Shown piece by piece: positions 1 to 9,062 of a stretch of DNA of 64,000 nt. Each line of letters begins with the position of its first letter. The first letter of the stretch is position 1. Source of the DNA: Stenotrophomonas indicatrix (lineage in GTDB: Bacteria > Pseudomonadota > Gammaproteobacteria > Xanthomonadales > Xanthomonadaceae); the NCBI GenBank assembly GCA_041545745.1, contig CP168152.1:494001-558000 (forward strand), given 5' to 3'. The notes under the pieces are model-generated. The model saw nothing but the letters and a program-made list of their open reading frames with translations, was not told the origin of the DNA and searched no databases. The translations under genes were made by a program, and so were the position numbers.

Positions 1-29
1 TTCATGTGTCGTGACCGAGGAGCGGTTGG

Positions 30-1226
30 ATGTTTTCAAGGACGAAGAGCGCACCGCGCGCTTTTGCGCGCCTGCTTGCCTATGCCCTGTGCCTGGCCGT
101 ATGGCCGCTGGCCAGCCAGGCCGCAGACAAATCGCAGCAGGCCTACTGGGCCGGTTTTGCCTATACCGCTGACGCCGCCGCCGTACAGGCGACCACTCCG
201 CATGCGCATGCCGTACTGGAAAAGCGTGGCCTGATTCCGCTCAACCAGACCCTGGCACAGGCGCTCAAGCGCCGCGCGCCGGCCAACCTGGAACTGATCG
301 ACCAGCCGGTGGCGATGCTCGACGGCACCACCAGTGCCGTGGTGCTGGCCGCTGCGCTGGACCGCGAACTGGTGTCGGTCGAACCGATCGGCGACCAGTA
401 CAAGGTGCTGGTGGAAGTGGCCCTGCAGGCGCTGTTCTTCGATTTCCGCGAGCGCCAGGTGATCGCCTCCTATCCGCTTACCCTGCAGCGTATCGACGTG
501 CAGGAATACCGCCCGGACAGCGACGATATCGACGCGATCGTCGCCGATCTGCTGTACGGCGGTGCCGATACCAGCCTGTCGCAGGTGCTGGCCACGACCC
601 TGGCCCAGGCCAAGCTGCCGGAAGCGGCCACGCGTCGCCTGCAGGTGGGTGCGGTGACCTTGTCCGACGCCACGCTGGCCAAGCTGCCCGACCCGAAGTG
701 GGCCGGTCCGCTGCGTGCCACGCTGGCCCATGAACTGTCCAAGACGCTGTCGTCCAATACCGGTGTCGGCCTGCTGCCACCGGCCTCGGGCCAGGCGATC
801 GGCGGTGCCATGGCGGCGCGCTTTGCCGACGGCAAGGTCTACCAGCTGAAGATCCCCGAGGCCGACTACGTCATCAGCCTGCAGGTGGATGCGCTGAAGA
901 ACGGCGTCATCAGCGAAACCCCGGCGATGAAGACGATGCTGTTCGGCGCCTTCTTCACCGCCAAGGTCACCGAACCGTTCTCCGGCAAGGTGTACTTCGA
1001 ACAACCGCTGCGCAAGGGCGCCACCAAGGTGGTGCCCGTTACGCAGTGGCAGGTCGACCAGTGGTCGGCCAGCTACGAAACCCTGCTGGCCGGCTTCGAT
1101 GCCTTCGCCGGCGCCGCCGCCAAGCGTGCCGATTCGCGCGCCTGGCTGGATGAGCAGAAGCCGGGCGGACGCCCGTTGCAGCAACAGACCCAAGCCCTCC
1201 AGGAGTTGATCAAATCATGTCGTTGA
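30..1226 (+). CDS. Exported protein of unknown function, first gene of CsgG-linked operon
   Basis: 398 residues. The N-terminus (about residues 1-31) is basic then hydrophobic and ends in an A-S-Q-A cleavage-like site, so it looks like a Sec signal peptide. I do not recognise the rest as a named family; no catalytic motif stands out and there are no further membrane segments. A GAGGAG ribosome-binding site lies 8 bases before the ATG. It overlaps the next gene by 10 bases, and the cluster ends with a CsgG-like lipoprotein, so a role in an envelope or outer-membrane assembly is an inference from context only. Confidence 0.8.
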   Translation: MFSRTKSAPRAFARLLAYALCLAVWPLASQAADKSQQAYWAGFAYTADAAAVQATTPHAHAVLEKRGLIPLNQTLAQALKRRAPANLELIDQPVAMLDGTTSAVVLAAALDRELVSVEPIGDQYKVLVEVALQALFFDFRERQVIASYPLTLQRIDVQEYRPDSDDIDAIVADLLYGGADTSLSQVLATTLAQAKLPEAATRRLQVGAVTLSDATLAKLPDPKWAGPLRATLAHELSKTLSSNTGVGLLPPASGQAIGGAMAARFADGKVYQLKIPEADYVISLQVDALKNGVISETPAMKTMLFGAFFTAKVTEPFSGKVYFEQPLRKGATKVVPVTQWQVDQWSASYETLLAGFDAFAGAAAKRADSRAWLDEQKPGGRPLQQQTQALQELIKSCR

Positions 1227-2317
1227 TGCGTACCATCCTGCTCATCCTCATCGCCCTGGCGGTGGCCTCGCCGGTCGCCGCGCAGACCGCCAGTTCGCGC
1301 GGTACCGGTTCGGCCAGCTACAGCCTGCGCCTGAGTGCCGATACCCGTGCCCAAGCCCTGAACAAGGCCAAGGCCAATGCACTGGAGGCGTACATCGCCG
1401 AATCCGGTGCGGCCAAGCTGCGCCTGTTCGAATCGCGCCGCGCCGAATTCCTCGGCGAAATCGACCGCTACGTGCTCAGCGCCGTGCAGCTGTCGGACAA
1501 CGAAGACAAGAAGGCCAAGACCTACAGCGTCACCGTCCGCGCCGAAATCAACACCACCCTGCTGCAGACCAAGCTGGATGCCGGTTCGGCCGTGGCCGGT
1601 GCCACCGCGGCGCAGCGCTCGCTGCTGACTTTCCTGTTCATGGCGCGCTCGCAGGACACCGTGCAGTCATTCCAGGACAAGGAATACCGCCGCGTTGACG
1701 CCAGCAGCAGCTACAGCGAGAACACTCGTGAGGGCGACAGCTTCCGTGGCAACTCGGTCAGCACCAACGGCAGCATCAACCAGAACGGCTCGGTGTCGGT
1801 CACCAGCGGCGGCAGCACCACCGCACGCAGCGACAACATCAGCTGGAAGGTGGCCAACGCCGCCGAAGTCAACACCGCCATGACCGGTGCCTTCAGCGCC
1901 GCCGGCTACGAAGTGGTTGAAGCCGAATACGTGGAAGGCGAGTCGCGCGGCCTGCTCAGCATCGAGCGCATCCGCAAGGACTTCAGCACCGGCAATGACC
2001 TGTCCGCAGCGACCCTGCGCGATACCGCCAACGGCATCCGCGCGGCGAACATTCCGTACATCGCCGTCGGCACCCTCGACGTCGGCATGCGCGACCGTGA
2101 CCCGGCCAGCGGCAACATCCGCGTGTTCGTCACTGTCACCGGCAAGGTGCTGGACGTGACCGGTCGCTTCCCGCGCACCGTGTCGTCGGTGGGCCCGGTG
2201 CAGTTCTCCGGTACCGGCCCGAACGAAACCGTCGCCCGCACCAACGCGCTGCAGCTGGCTGCCGAAAAGGCTGCACAGCAGATGATCAACGAGCTGAACG
2301 TCAAGGCGGTCCGCTGA
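1217..2317 (+). CDS. Exported protein of unknown function (FlgT/LPP20-like style)
   Basis: 366 residues with a clear signal peptide ending about VAAQ (residue 22-23). The first mature segment (repeated Ala/Lys-rich helix, then a beta stretch) resembles the N-terminal fold of FlgT/LPP20-type envelope proteins, in which an RA-L-NA-K-A helix follows a short strand; this is an impression, not a firm assignment. Residues about 165-200 are a low-complexity Ser/Gly/Asn stretch that probably forms a linker. AGGAG sits 10 bases before the ATG, inside the end of the preceding gene, so translation is likely coupled. The third gene follows after 100 bases. Confidence 0.8.
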   Translation: MSLMRTILLILIALAVASPVAAQTASSRGTGSASYSLRLSADTRAQALNKAKANALEAYIAESGAAKLRLFESRRAEFLGEIDRYVLSAVQLSDNEDKKAKTYSVTVRAEINTTLLQTKLDAGSAVAGATAAQRSLLTFLFMARSQDTVQSFQDKEYRRVDASSSYSENTREGDSFRGNSVSTNGSINQNGSVSVTSGGSTTARSDNISWKVANAAEVNTAMTGAFSAAGYEVVEAEYVEGESRGLLSIERIRKDFSTGNDLSAATLRDTANGIRAANIPYIAVGTLDVGMRDRDPASGNIRVFVTVTGKVLDVTGRFPRTVSSVGPVQFSGTGPNETVARTNALQLAAEKAAQQMINELNVKAVR

Positions 2318-2417
2318 TACCACCGCTTCGGTGGGTGCCGAGCTTGCTCGGCATCGCCGCAAAATTCCCGTCTTTCCACGTGCCGCATCGCGGCCGTCTC
2401 TCCCAAAGGAATCTTCC

Positions 2418-3092
2418 ATGATCCGCAATACCGCTCTCGTCGTTGCCATCGCGGCCGCTACCCTGTCGATGCCGGCCCATGCCCAGTTCGGCAAGCTGAA
2501 GGATCTGGCTGGCGCCGCTACCGGTACCTCCAGCAGCAGCACCAGCGCTGCCGCCCCGGACGAAGCCGCGCAGGAAGCGCTGGTCCGTCGTTTCGTCAGC
2601 TCGCAGTCGCACTCGCTGCAGGCTCAGACCTCCTTCGCCCGCGCCTTCGGCCTGGCCGAGCAGGTGCAGCTGCTGGAAGCCGAGCGCCAGGCGCTGTCGT
2701 CGGGTTCGGTGAACGTCGATGCGATGAAGAAGTCGGTCTCGGTCAGCCAAGCCGCGCAGGCCGCCATCGACGAGCGCCAGGCGGCACAGCCGGAACTGAA
2801 CGCTGAATCCAAGCAGCACTACGCCGAAGGCCTGGTCTCGCTGCTGTCTTCGGCTGCCGAAGCACAGAAGCTGAGCGGCGAAGCCAGCGGCTTTGCAGCC
2901 GGCATGAAGAACCTGGGTGCCACCCAGATGGCCACCGTTGGCCGCAAGCTGGCTGCCGGTGCCTGGGTTGCCAAGGAATCGCCGGGCTTCATCAAGGGCC
3001 TGTACGGCTCGACCAAGTCGGCTGTGACCTTCGCCAAGAAGAGCAAGGTGAAGGTGCCGACCAACGCCGATTCGATGCTGGATTCGCTCTGA
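2418..3092 (+). CDS. Exported small protein of unknown function
   Basis: 224 residues. The ATG at 2418 is preferred over an upstream in-frame ATG at 2331 because it has AAAGGA at proper spacing and begins directly with a signal peptide (cleavage near MPAHA-Q, residue 22). The mature protein is Ala/Ser/Gln-rich and mostly helical in character, with a Ser-rich linker at about residues 34-41. No known domain recognised. It sits 16 bases before the CsgG-like gene and probably works with it. Confidence 0.8.
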   Translation: MIRNTALVVAIAAATLSMPAHAQFGKLKDLAGAATGTSSSSTSAAAPDEAAQEALVRRFVSSQSHSLQAQTSFARAFGLAEQVQLLEAERQALSSGSVNVDAMKKSVSVSQAAQAAIDERQAAQPELNAESKQHYAEGLVSLLSSAAEAQKLSGEASGFAAGMKNLGATQMATVGRKLAAGAWVAKESPGFIKGLYGSTKSAVTFAKKSKVKVPTNADSMLDSL

Positions 3093-3108
3093 TACGAGGC
3101 AACGCCGC

Positions 3109-4755
3109 ATGCGTACGACGACTCGATTGATCGGCCTGGGCCTGGCCGCGGCCCTGCTGGCAGCCTGCGGCAAGCAGGATGCACCGGCAGAAGCCGCACC
3201 CGCCAAGGACAAGGCCGCCAGTGCACTGGCCAGCAATGCGCCGGTGCAGGAAGCGCCCCTGCGTGGCACGCCGGATTTCGGCGGCACCACCCAGGTCGCG
3301 CGCGAAGCCGACGGTATCGGCAGCACCCCGGAACTGGCGGTGCTGGCGGCATTGCAGTCGGCCGTGGCCCAGGTCAACGGCGTACGCGTGGCCAGCCAGA
3401 TGCAGAGCCTGCGCGCAGGCCTGCATGTGGACGTGGACGGTGAACACGTCGGCGATATCCGCGCCGACGCGTTCTCCCAGCAGATGATTGCCGGCTCGCA
3501 GGGCGCGGTGCTGGGCTATGAAATCCTCTCGCAGGATGAAGTGAGCCAGCTCGACGAAGAGACCATTGCCCGCGTGCGCGCCAGCGACGAAGGCTGGAGC
3601 TTCAAGGGTTCGGCCTCGGCCAGCGCTTCCGGTGAAGCCTCCGCCAAGGGCGGCTCGGCGTCGGCCAGCGTCAAGGAAAACTACGAAGAGCAGGTCAAGG
3701 TAGACGCCAAGCGCGGTGCCAGCTCCTTCGATTCGGATGTCACCCGGCGCAGCATGCGCAGCTACTGGAAGGTGCGTGTACGCGCGCAGATTGCCCAGTA
3801 CCGCGCACCGGACGAAGAAGGCAAGCCGAAGATCGTGGTGGCCCTGCCGCGCACCAAGTCGGGCAGCTATGCCGTTGGCGATGGCCGGGTGAATGCCGAC
3901 GAGGTCGCCCAGGCGATCCGCGCGCGGCTGTCCGACACGCTTACCCAGACCCAGCGCTTCATCGTGCTGGACCGCGAGTTCGGCGACGAACTGCAGGCCG
4001 AGATCGACCACATCAACAGTGGCAACGTGCGCCTGCAGGACACCGCACGCGTTGGCCAGCAGCTGGCGACCGACCTGATCCTGATTCCGACCATCGAACG
4101 TTTCGAGTACCCGCGCAGCGTGCGCAACCTGCGCATGTCCGATCGCCAGGTGACCTCGTACTCCGGTGGCGGTCGCATCACCCTGCGGCTGATCAACGCC
4201 ACCACCGGCCAGGTGGTGATGTCCGACAGCTTCGACCACCAGCTGGCCTCGACCGGCCCGAGCACGCTGCCGCGCGTGGTCAACGGCCGCAGCATGGCTG
4301 CCTCGATGATGGATTCGCTGTCCGGCCAGATCGGCAGCACGATCGTCACCACGCTGTTCCCGGTGTCGGTGGTGTCCGTCGATGGCGACCAGGTCGTGCT
4401 GAGCCAGGGCGGTGACACCGTGCAGGTCGGCCAGCGCTGGCAGGCTGTGCGCCTGGGCGAAGAGCTGAAGGACCCGCAGACCGGCCGTTCGCTCGGCCGC
4501 AGCGAGCATCCGTGCTGCACCATTCGCATCGACCGCGTTGCCGCGCAGACTTCCTACGGCACCCTGGAAGAGGGCGTGGACGCGATGCGTGGTGGTTTCC
4601 GCCCCGGTCAGATCGAACTGCGGCAGAAGCTGGGCAGCAAGCCCAAGGCCGCCACCGGCGCAACCGCATCGGCCGCCCCGGCCGCAGCAGCGCGCCCGGC
4701 CAGCAAGCCGAAGCCCAAGCCCGCCGCCGCCCCGGCTGAAGACCCGAACTGGTAA
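3109..4755 (+). CDS. CsgG-family lipoprotein
   Basis: 548 residues. The signal peptide ends in a lipobox LLAAC with Cys20, so the protein is predicted to be lipidated. Residues about 220-420 resemble the CsgG/HfaB fold: a helix with R-L-S-D-x-L followed by F-I-V-L-D-R-E-F, then A-T-D-L-I-L-I-P-x-I and a strand-rich G-G-R-I-T-L-R-L-I-N-A-T-T-G-Q-V segment, as in the curli secretion channel family. The C-terminal 35 residues are an Ala/Pro/Lys tail. No curlin or csgE/csgF genes are visible nearby, so this is not a curli operon; the partners are the three exported proteins upstream. A strong hairpin repeat follows 22 bases after the stop and may terminate the operon. Confidence 0.8.
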   Translation: MRTTTRLIGLGLAAALLAACGKQDAPAEAAPAKDKAASALASNAPVQEAPLRGTPDFGGTTQVAREADGIGSTPELAVLAALQSAVAQVNGVRVASQMQSLRAGLHVDVDGEHVGDIRADAFSQQMIAGSQGAVLGYEILSQDEVSQLDEETIARVRASDEGWSFKGSASASASGEASAKGGSASASVKENYEEQVKVDAKRGASSFDSDVTRRSMRSYWKVRVRAQIAQYRAPDEEGKPKIVVALPRTKSGSYAVGDGRVNADEVAQAIRARLSDTLTQTQRFIVLDREFGDELQAEIDHINSGNVRLQDTARVGQQLATDLILIPTIERFEYPRSVRNLRMSDRQVTSYSGGGRITLRLINATTGQVVMSDSFDHQLASTGPSTLPRVVNGRSMAASMMDSLSGQIGSTIVTTLFPVSVVSVDGDQVVLSQGGDTVQVGQRWQAVRLGEELKDPQTGRSLGRSEHPCCTIRIDRVAAQTSYGTLEEGVDAMRGGFRPGQIELRQKLGSKPKAATGATASAAPAAAARPASKPKPKPAAAPAEDPNW

Positions 4756-4777
4756 CGCGCCCAAGCAACACATAGAT

Positions 4778-4818
4778 GGGGTCAGAGCCCTTTCCCACCG
4801 GGAAAGGGATCTGACCCC
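4778..4818. repeat. GGGGTCAG-type hairpin repeat, copy 1
   Basis: Arms of 19 bases (4778-4796 and 4800-4818) are complementary with one mismatch and a 3-base loop, followed by a T-rich stretch (TTCTTG). The same hairpin, preceded in two cases by TAGAT, occurs at 20935 and 22810. Its position just after the CsgG operon suggests it acts as a transcription terminator or mRNA-end protector; that is inference. Confidence 0.8.
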
Positions 4819-4833
4819 TTCTTGTTTCTGGTC

Positions 4834-4882
4834 ATCCACGCATGGCGTGGATCTACCGTGTCGACCAAGGTCGACACCTACC
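4834..4882. repeat. SMAG-type palindrome pair
   Basis: Two palindromes in tandem: 4834-4852 (ATCCACGC-ATG-GCGTGGAT) and 4858-4877 (GTGTCGACC-AA-GGTCGACAC), each followed by CTACC, the complement of the GTAG end that defines S. maltophilia SMAG elements. Confidence 0.8.
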
Positions 4883-4904
4883 AAGAGCAGGCCATGCCCT
4901 CCCG

Positions 4905-5105
4905 ACAGATTGCGGAGATCTGTCCAAGGCGGGATGGGTGCGGTTGCGGGGGTGTAAGCGCCATGGATGGCGCGCCCAAGCCTCCAGGGACGGATTCACG
5001 GCGTCCCCCGCAACCGCACCCACCCCGCCATCCCACGGATAGCCCGCTGTTGCTCCGGCCGTTGCCGTTGATTCGGTGGGTGCAGGGCGCAGCCCTGCCG
5101 AACCC
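4905..5105. repeat. Long structured repeat, family A copy 1
   Basis: The core is a 25-base inverted repeat (4928-4952 with 5005-5029, one mismatch) enclosing exactly 52 bases. The loop itself carries a small hairpin (4958-4973, GCGCC and GGCGC around ATGGAT). A short hairpin precedes it (GACAGAT...ATCTGTC, about 4905-4925) and another follows (5082-5098, GCAGGGC-GCA-GCCCTGC). Related copies lie at 25835 and 38868. It fills most of the 394-base gap before the M28 gene; an open frame through it is not credible as a gene. Confidence 0.75.
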
Positions 5106-5149
5106 CTTACCCCTTACACTCCAGAACGATTTCCCTGCTGGAGAGAGCA

Positions 5150-6799
5150 ATGAAGCGAGTAGTACTGGGCGTGCTGGCCCTGTCGGTGTCGAGCGCACTG
5201 ATGGCGGCCACCCCGAAATTCGATGGCGCGCGGATCTCCGCCGACGTCAAGGAACTGGCCTCCGACGCCTATGAAGGCCGCTCACCGGCCACCGCCGGCG
5301 AAGAAAAGACCATCGCCTTCCTCAGCAAGCAGTTCGCCGATGCCGGCCTGCAGCCCGGTGGTGACCTGAAGGACGGCAAGCGCCTGTGGACCCAGGCCGT
5401 GCCGCTGCGCAAGGGTGACATCGTCGGCACCCCGCAGCTGTCGCTGCAGCAGGGCGGCAAGACCATCGCGCTGGAGCAGGGCAAGCAGATCGCCGTGCGT
5501 GCAGCCATGAACGGTGCGACCAGCGTGGACATCAGCAAGGCACCGCTGGTGTTCCTTGGCTATGGCGTGAAGGCAGCAGAGCGCAACTGGGACGACTTCA
5601 AAGGCGTGGACCTGAAGGGCAAGATCGCCGTCGTGCTGATCAACGACCCGGACTTCGAAACCGGCAAGGGCGACTTCGATGGCAAGGGCATGACCTGGTA
5701 TGGCCGTTGGCCGTACAAGTACGAAGAAGGCGCACGCCAGGGCGCACTCGGTGTGCTGATCGTGCATGAGACCGCCCCGGCGTCGTATGGCTGGGCCACG
5801 GTGGCCGGCTCCAACACCAACACCATGTTCGACGTGGTGCGCGACAACCCGGCCGACAGCCACCCACTGCTGGAAGGCTGGATCCAGCGCGATCTGGCAG
5901 TGGAACTGTTCCGCGCGGCCGGGCAGGATTTCGAAGCATTGAAGAAGAAGGCGCAGCAGCGCGACTTCACTCCGGTAACGCTGACCGGCGCCAGCCTGGA
6001 CGCGAAGTACGCGGTGAAGACCGAAGTAATCACGTCGCAGAACTTGGCCGCGCGCCTGGAAGGCAGCACGCATGCGGACGAGACCATCATCTACAGCGCG
6101 CACTGGGACCACATCGGCGTGGGCGAACCGGATGCACGCGGCGACCGCATCTTCAACGGCGCGCTGGACAACGCCAGCGGCACCGCCTCGCTGATCGAAC
6201 TGGCACGCGGCTTCGCCAAGGCCCCGCGCGCACAGCGTTCGGTCGTGTTCCTGGCAGTGACGGCCGAGGAGAAGGGCCTGCTGGGTTCGGAGTACTACGC
6301 AACGCATCCGCTGTATCCGCTGGAAAAGACCGTGGCGATGATCAACATGGACGGTATGGCGCCGTTCGGTCCGTCGCGCGATTTCGGCATCTACGGCGCG
6401 GCGCGCTTCGAACTGCTGGACCAGTTGAAGGACGTGGCCAAGGGCTGGGACATCCGCTACACGCCGGACCCGAAGCCGGAGGCCGGCCTGTTCTTCCGCT
6501 CCGACCACTTCCCGTTCGCCAAGCGTGGCGTGCCGGCGCTGTCCTGGTCGGCAGGGCAGGACTGGGTGGACGGTGGCGTCGCGGCGGGCAAGAAGGCGTC
6601 CGAGGACTACACCGCCAAGCGTTACCACCAGCAGGGTGACGAGTGGCAGCCGGACTGGGTGTTCGCCGGCGCCGCGCGCGACCTGGAAGTGCTGTACACC
6701 CTGGGCAACCAGTTGGCCAACTCGCGCAGCTGGCCGAACTGGGGCAAGGACGAGGCGTTCCGCGCGGTGCGTGACGCCAGCGCCGACCAGCGCAGATAA
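5150..6799 (+). CDS. M28 family zinc metallopeptidase (exported)
   Basis: 549 residues with a signal peptide (cleavage near LMAA, residue 20). The C-terminal half carries the M28 co-catalytic zinc site: S-A-H-W-D-H (about 316-321), L-D-N-A-S-G (about 339), the T-A-E-E-K-G glutamate pair (about 371) and N-M-D-G (about 400). A PA-type insert is likely at about residues 130-260 (F-L-G-Y-G-V-K, V-V-L-I-N-D-P). The family removes N-terminal amino acids in the periplasm or outside the cell. GAGAG lies 8 bases upstream of the ATG. It stands alone between repeat-rich spacers. Confidence 0.93.
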   Translation: MKRVVLGVLALSVSSALMAATPKFDGARISADVKELASDAYEGRSPATAGEEKTIAFLSKQFADAGLQPGGDLKDGKRLWTQAVPLRKGDIVGTPQLSLQQGGKTIALEQGKQIAVRAAMNGATSVDISKAPLVFLGYGVKAAERNWDDFKGVDLKGKIAVVLINDPDFETGKGDFDGKGMTWYGRWPYKYEEGARQGALGVLIVHETAPASYGWATVAGSNTNTMFDVVRDNPADSHPLLEGWIQRDLAVELFRAAGQDFEALKKKAQQRDFTPVTLTGASLDAKYAVKTEVITSQNLAARLEGSTHADETIIYSAHWDHIGVGEPDARGDRIFNGALDNASGTASLIELARGFAKAPRAQRSVVFLAVTAEEKGLLGSEYYATHPLYPLEKTVAMINMDGMAPFGPSRDFGIYGAARFELLDQLKDVAKGWDIRYTPDPKPEAGLFFRSDHFPFAKRGVPALSWSAGQDWVDGGVAAGKKASEDYTAKRYHQQGDEWQPDWVFAGAARDLEVLYTLGNQLANSRSWPNWGKDEAFRAVRDASADQRR

Positions 6800-6831
6800 G
6801 GGAATGCGCCGGGCTCACCCGGCACCTCCCC

Positions 6832-6908
6832 GGTAGTGCCGGCCGCTGGCCGGCAACCCTGTGGTGCTTGCGGAGGCAATGGGGAGCCGGCCAGCGGCCG
6901 GCACTACC
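6832..6908. repeat. SMAG pair, inverted
   Basis: GTAG at 6833 begins a GTAGTGCCGGCCGCTGGCC palindrome (6833-6857); a second, oppositely oriented copy ends with CTAC at 6886-6907. The two face each other across about 28 bases and can fold as one long hairpin. Confidence 0.85.
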
Positions 6909-7010
6909 AGAACCGGTTCCATCCACCCTTTTCCGGCCTTCGTCGCACACCGCTTGTTTGCCCGAAGGGCCGTTCTATGCTCGGCTCACCCCTTCCACCA
7001 AGGCGCCGCC

Positions 7011-8270
7011 GTGATCGCCAGCTTCTCCCTCATCATCCGTCATCTGCTGGCCTGGGCCGCGGCGCTGTTCGTTGCCGGCATGGTCTGGAGCGGCATCTTC
7101 AGCGGCATGCGCGATGGCCCGGGCTGGGTGTTCGGGCTGCTGGTGATGTTCCTGATGATCTCCGCACTGGGCAGCGCGATCACCCACGTGCGCCGGGTCT
7201 GGCTGGTGGCTGGTCGCCTCGACGGCGCCACGTTGTCGGGTCGCCAGCGCCGGCAGATCGAACTGCCGATGGATGCCGGCCAAGCGTTTGCAGTGGTCGA
7301 GGCGGCCGTCGGCGAACTGCCACGGGTGGAAGAGGTGGAGAGTTCTGCCGGCAGCCTGCAGGTGCGTGCCTATGTGCGGCGCGTCGACCTGTGGAACGGC
7401 CGGCAACCGTCGCGTTGGAACCTGCCGGCGCGGCTGGCGATCAAACGCAACAGCGTGCTGGCCACGGTAACGCCGGGGCAGGGCACCAGCACCGTCACCC
7501 TGCTGTTCGAACCCGATGCTGGCTGGTGGGCCGATCTGCTGGCGCTGGATGAAGGCAGCAACTATGAGAACGCCGAAGCGGTGACCCGCGCGATCAGCCG
7601 CCGCGTGGCCGACCAGCGCCGCGACGAGCAGGCCGCTGCCGAACAGACCCAGGTGGAAAAGGAACTGTCGGTCGCGCGCTTGAACTTGCTGCACGCGCAG
7701 GTCGAGCCGCACTTCCTGTACAACTCGCTGGCCAACGCACAGGTGCTGACCCGCACTGACCCGGCACGTGCTGACCAGATGCTGGGCCACCTGATCCAGT
7801 ACCTGCGCAGTTCGCTGCCTCAGGTGGATGAGTCGGTGTCCACGCTGGGCGTGGAACTGGAGCGCACCCGTGCCTACCTGGAAATCCTGCGTATCCGCAT
7901 GGGCGCCCGGCTGGCGGTGGAAGTGCAGGTGCCCACCGAGCTGCACGAGGTGAAGCTGCCGGCGATGGCGTTGCAGACATTGGTCGAGAACGCGATCAAG
8001 CACGGCCTGGAGCCCAAGCCCGGCGGCGGCACGATCTGGATCCTCGCGCGTGGTTTCGATGACCATGTCACCGTGACGGTCGCCGACGATGGGCTCGGTT
8101 TCGGACAGGGCACCAGCGGCACCGGCATCGGCCTGAAGAACCTGCGCGAGCGGCTGCGCTTGACCTGCGGCGAGCAGGCCGGGGTGGCGATCGTGGCCAA
8201 TTTCCCCAGCGGTGTAGCCGCCACCATGACCCTGCCGCAGTCGGCCAAGGAGCCCAGCCATGCCGCTTGA
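7011..8270 (+). CDS. LytS/YehU-type membrane sensor histidine kinase
   Basis: 419 residues from a GTG at 7011. A longer frame starting at 6861 would begin inside the SMAG repeat and add a non-hydrophobic tail, so it is rejected. Two membrane helices (about 6-28 and 40-60) precede a cytoplasmic sensory stretch. The kinase is of the HisKA_7TM/LytS class: H-A-Q-V-E-P-H-F-L-Y-N-S-L with phospho-acceptor His234, N box E-N-A-I-K-H-G (326-332), G box D-D-G-L-G-F (359-364). It overlaps the response regulator gene by 11 bases. The signal is unknown. Confidence 0.9.
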   Translation: MIASFSLIIRHLLAWAAALFVAGMVWSGIFSGMRDGPGWVFGLLVMFLMISALGSAITHVRRVWLVAGRLDGATLSGRQRRQIELPMDAGQAFAVVEAAVGELPRVEEVESSAGSLQVRAYVRRVDLWNGRQPSRWNLPARLAIKRNSVLATVTPGQGTSTVTLLFEPDAGWWADLLALDEGSNYENAEAVTRAISRRVADQRRDEQAAAEQTQVEKELSVARLNLLHAQVEPHFLYNSLANAQVLTRTDPARADQMLGHLIQYLRSSLPQVDESVSTLGVELERTRAYLEILRIRMGARLAVEVQVPTELHEVKLPAMALQTLVENAIKHGLEPKPGGGTIWILARGFDDHVTVTVADDGLGFGQGTSGTGIGLKNLRERLRLTCGEQAGVAIVANFPSGVAATMTLPQSAKEPSHAA

Positions 8271-9030
8271 AGCGCTGATTGCCGAAGACGAGGAGCTGCT
8301 GCGGCACTCGCTGGTCGAGCAGCTCGGGCGGCTGTGGCCGGAGCTGAAGCTGGTGGCCGAATGCGAGGACGGCGCCAGTGCGCTGGAACAGCTGGCCGAG
8401 AAGCAGCCGGACATCGCCTTCCTCGACATCCGCATGCCCGGCATCAGCGGCATCGAAGTGGCGCGGTCATTGGCCGAACTGAGCCCGCGCACCCAGGTGG
8501 TGTTCGTCACCGCCTACGACCAGTACGCCATCGATGCCTTCGAGCAGGGTGCGATGGATTACCTGCTCAAGCCGGTCAGCGACGAGCGGCTGCTGGCCAC
8601 GCGCGACCGCATTCTTTCGCGGCTGCCATCCACGCGCCAGGACGATGCGGTGCTGGAGCGCCTGCTGCAGCGCCTCGGTGCAGGCCCGGTCGCCAACGAT
8701 CGACCACCGCTGGCCTGGATCACCGCCAGCAACGGGCGCGATACGCAGCTGATCATGCTCGACGATGTGATCTATTTCCGTGCTGACAACAAGTACACCA
8801 CCGTGGTCACCGCTGCCGGCGAAAGCCTGTTGCGCACACCGCTGCGCGAACTGCTGGAAGTGCTCGATCCGCTGCACTTCCGCCAGGTGCATCGCTCCAC
8901 CATCGTCAACATGAAGGCGGTGGCAGCCGTCAGCCGCGACGATACCGGCCGTGGCGTGCTGCGCCTGCGCCAGCGTGCCGAAACCCTGGTGGTCAGCCAG
9001 CCGTTCATGAGCCTGTTCCGCGGCATGTAG
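8260..9030 (+). CDS. LytTR-family response regulator
   Basis: 256 residues. The receiver domain spans 1-120 with acidic pair E9-D10, phospho-acceptor Asp56 in F-L-D-I-R-M-P and the L-L-K-P lysine near 107. Residues about 150-256 form a LytTR DNA-binding domain (D-D-V-I-Y-F-R-A-D-N-K-Y-T; H-R-S-T-I-V-N-M). Partner of the kinase just upstream, with overlapping reading frames. Regulators of this class bind paired direct repeats; I could not assign a target from the sequence. Confidence 0.93.
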   Translation: MPLEALIAEDEELLRHSLVEQLGRLWPELKLVAECEDGASALEQLAEKQPDIAFLDIRMPGISGIEVARSLAELSPRTQVVFVTAYDQYAIDAFEQGAMDYLLKPVSDERLLATRDRILSRLPSTRQDDAVLERLLQRLGAGPVANDRPPLAWITASNGRDTQLIMLDDVIYFRADNKYTTVVTAAGESLLRTPLRELLEVLDPLHFRQVHRSTIVNMKAVAAVSRDDTGRGVLRLRQRAETLVVSQPFMSLFRGM

Positions 9031-9062
9031 CCGCAGCCATTGCCGTCCACCGAGGAACGAAC

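Noticed and set aside
2992..4884. 630-residue open frame antisense to the CsgG-like gene
   Set aside because: A shadow frame produced by high GC in third positions; low-complexity His/Gly/Arg-rich product, no ribosome site, real gene on the other strand has signal peptide and known fold.
4822..5274. 150-residue frame upstream of the M28 gene
   Set aside because: Runs through SMAG and family A repeats and into the M28 gene in another frame; Pro/Arg-rich product typical of translated repeats.
6861..7010. N-terminal extension of the LytS-type kinase
   Set aside because: Starts inside a SMAG palindrome and adds non-conserved residues; GTG at 7011 opens directly on a membrane helix.
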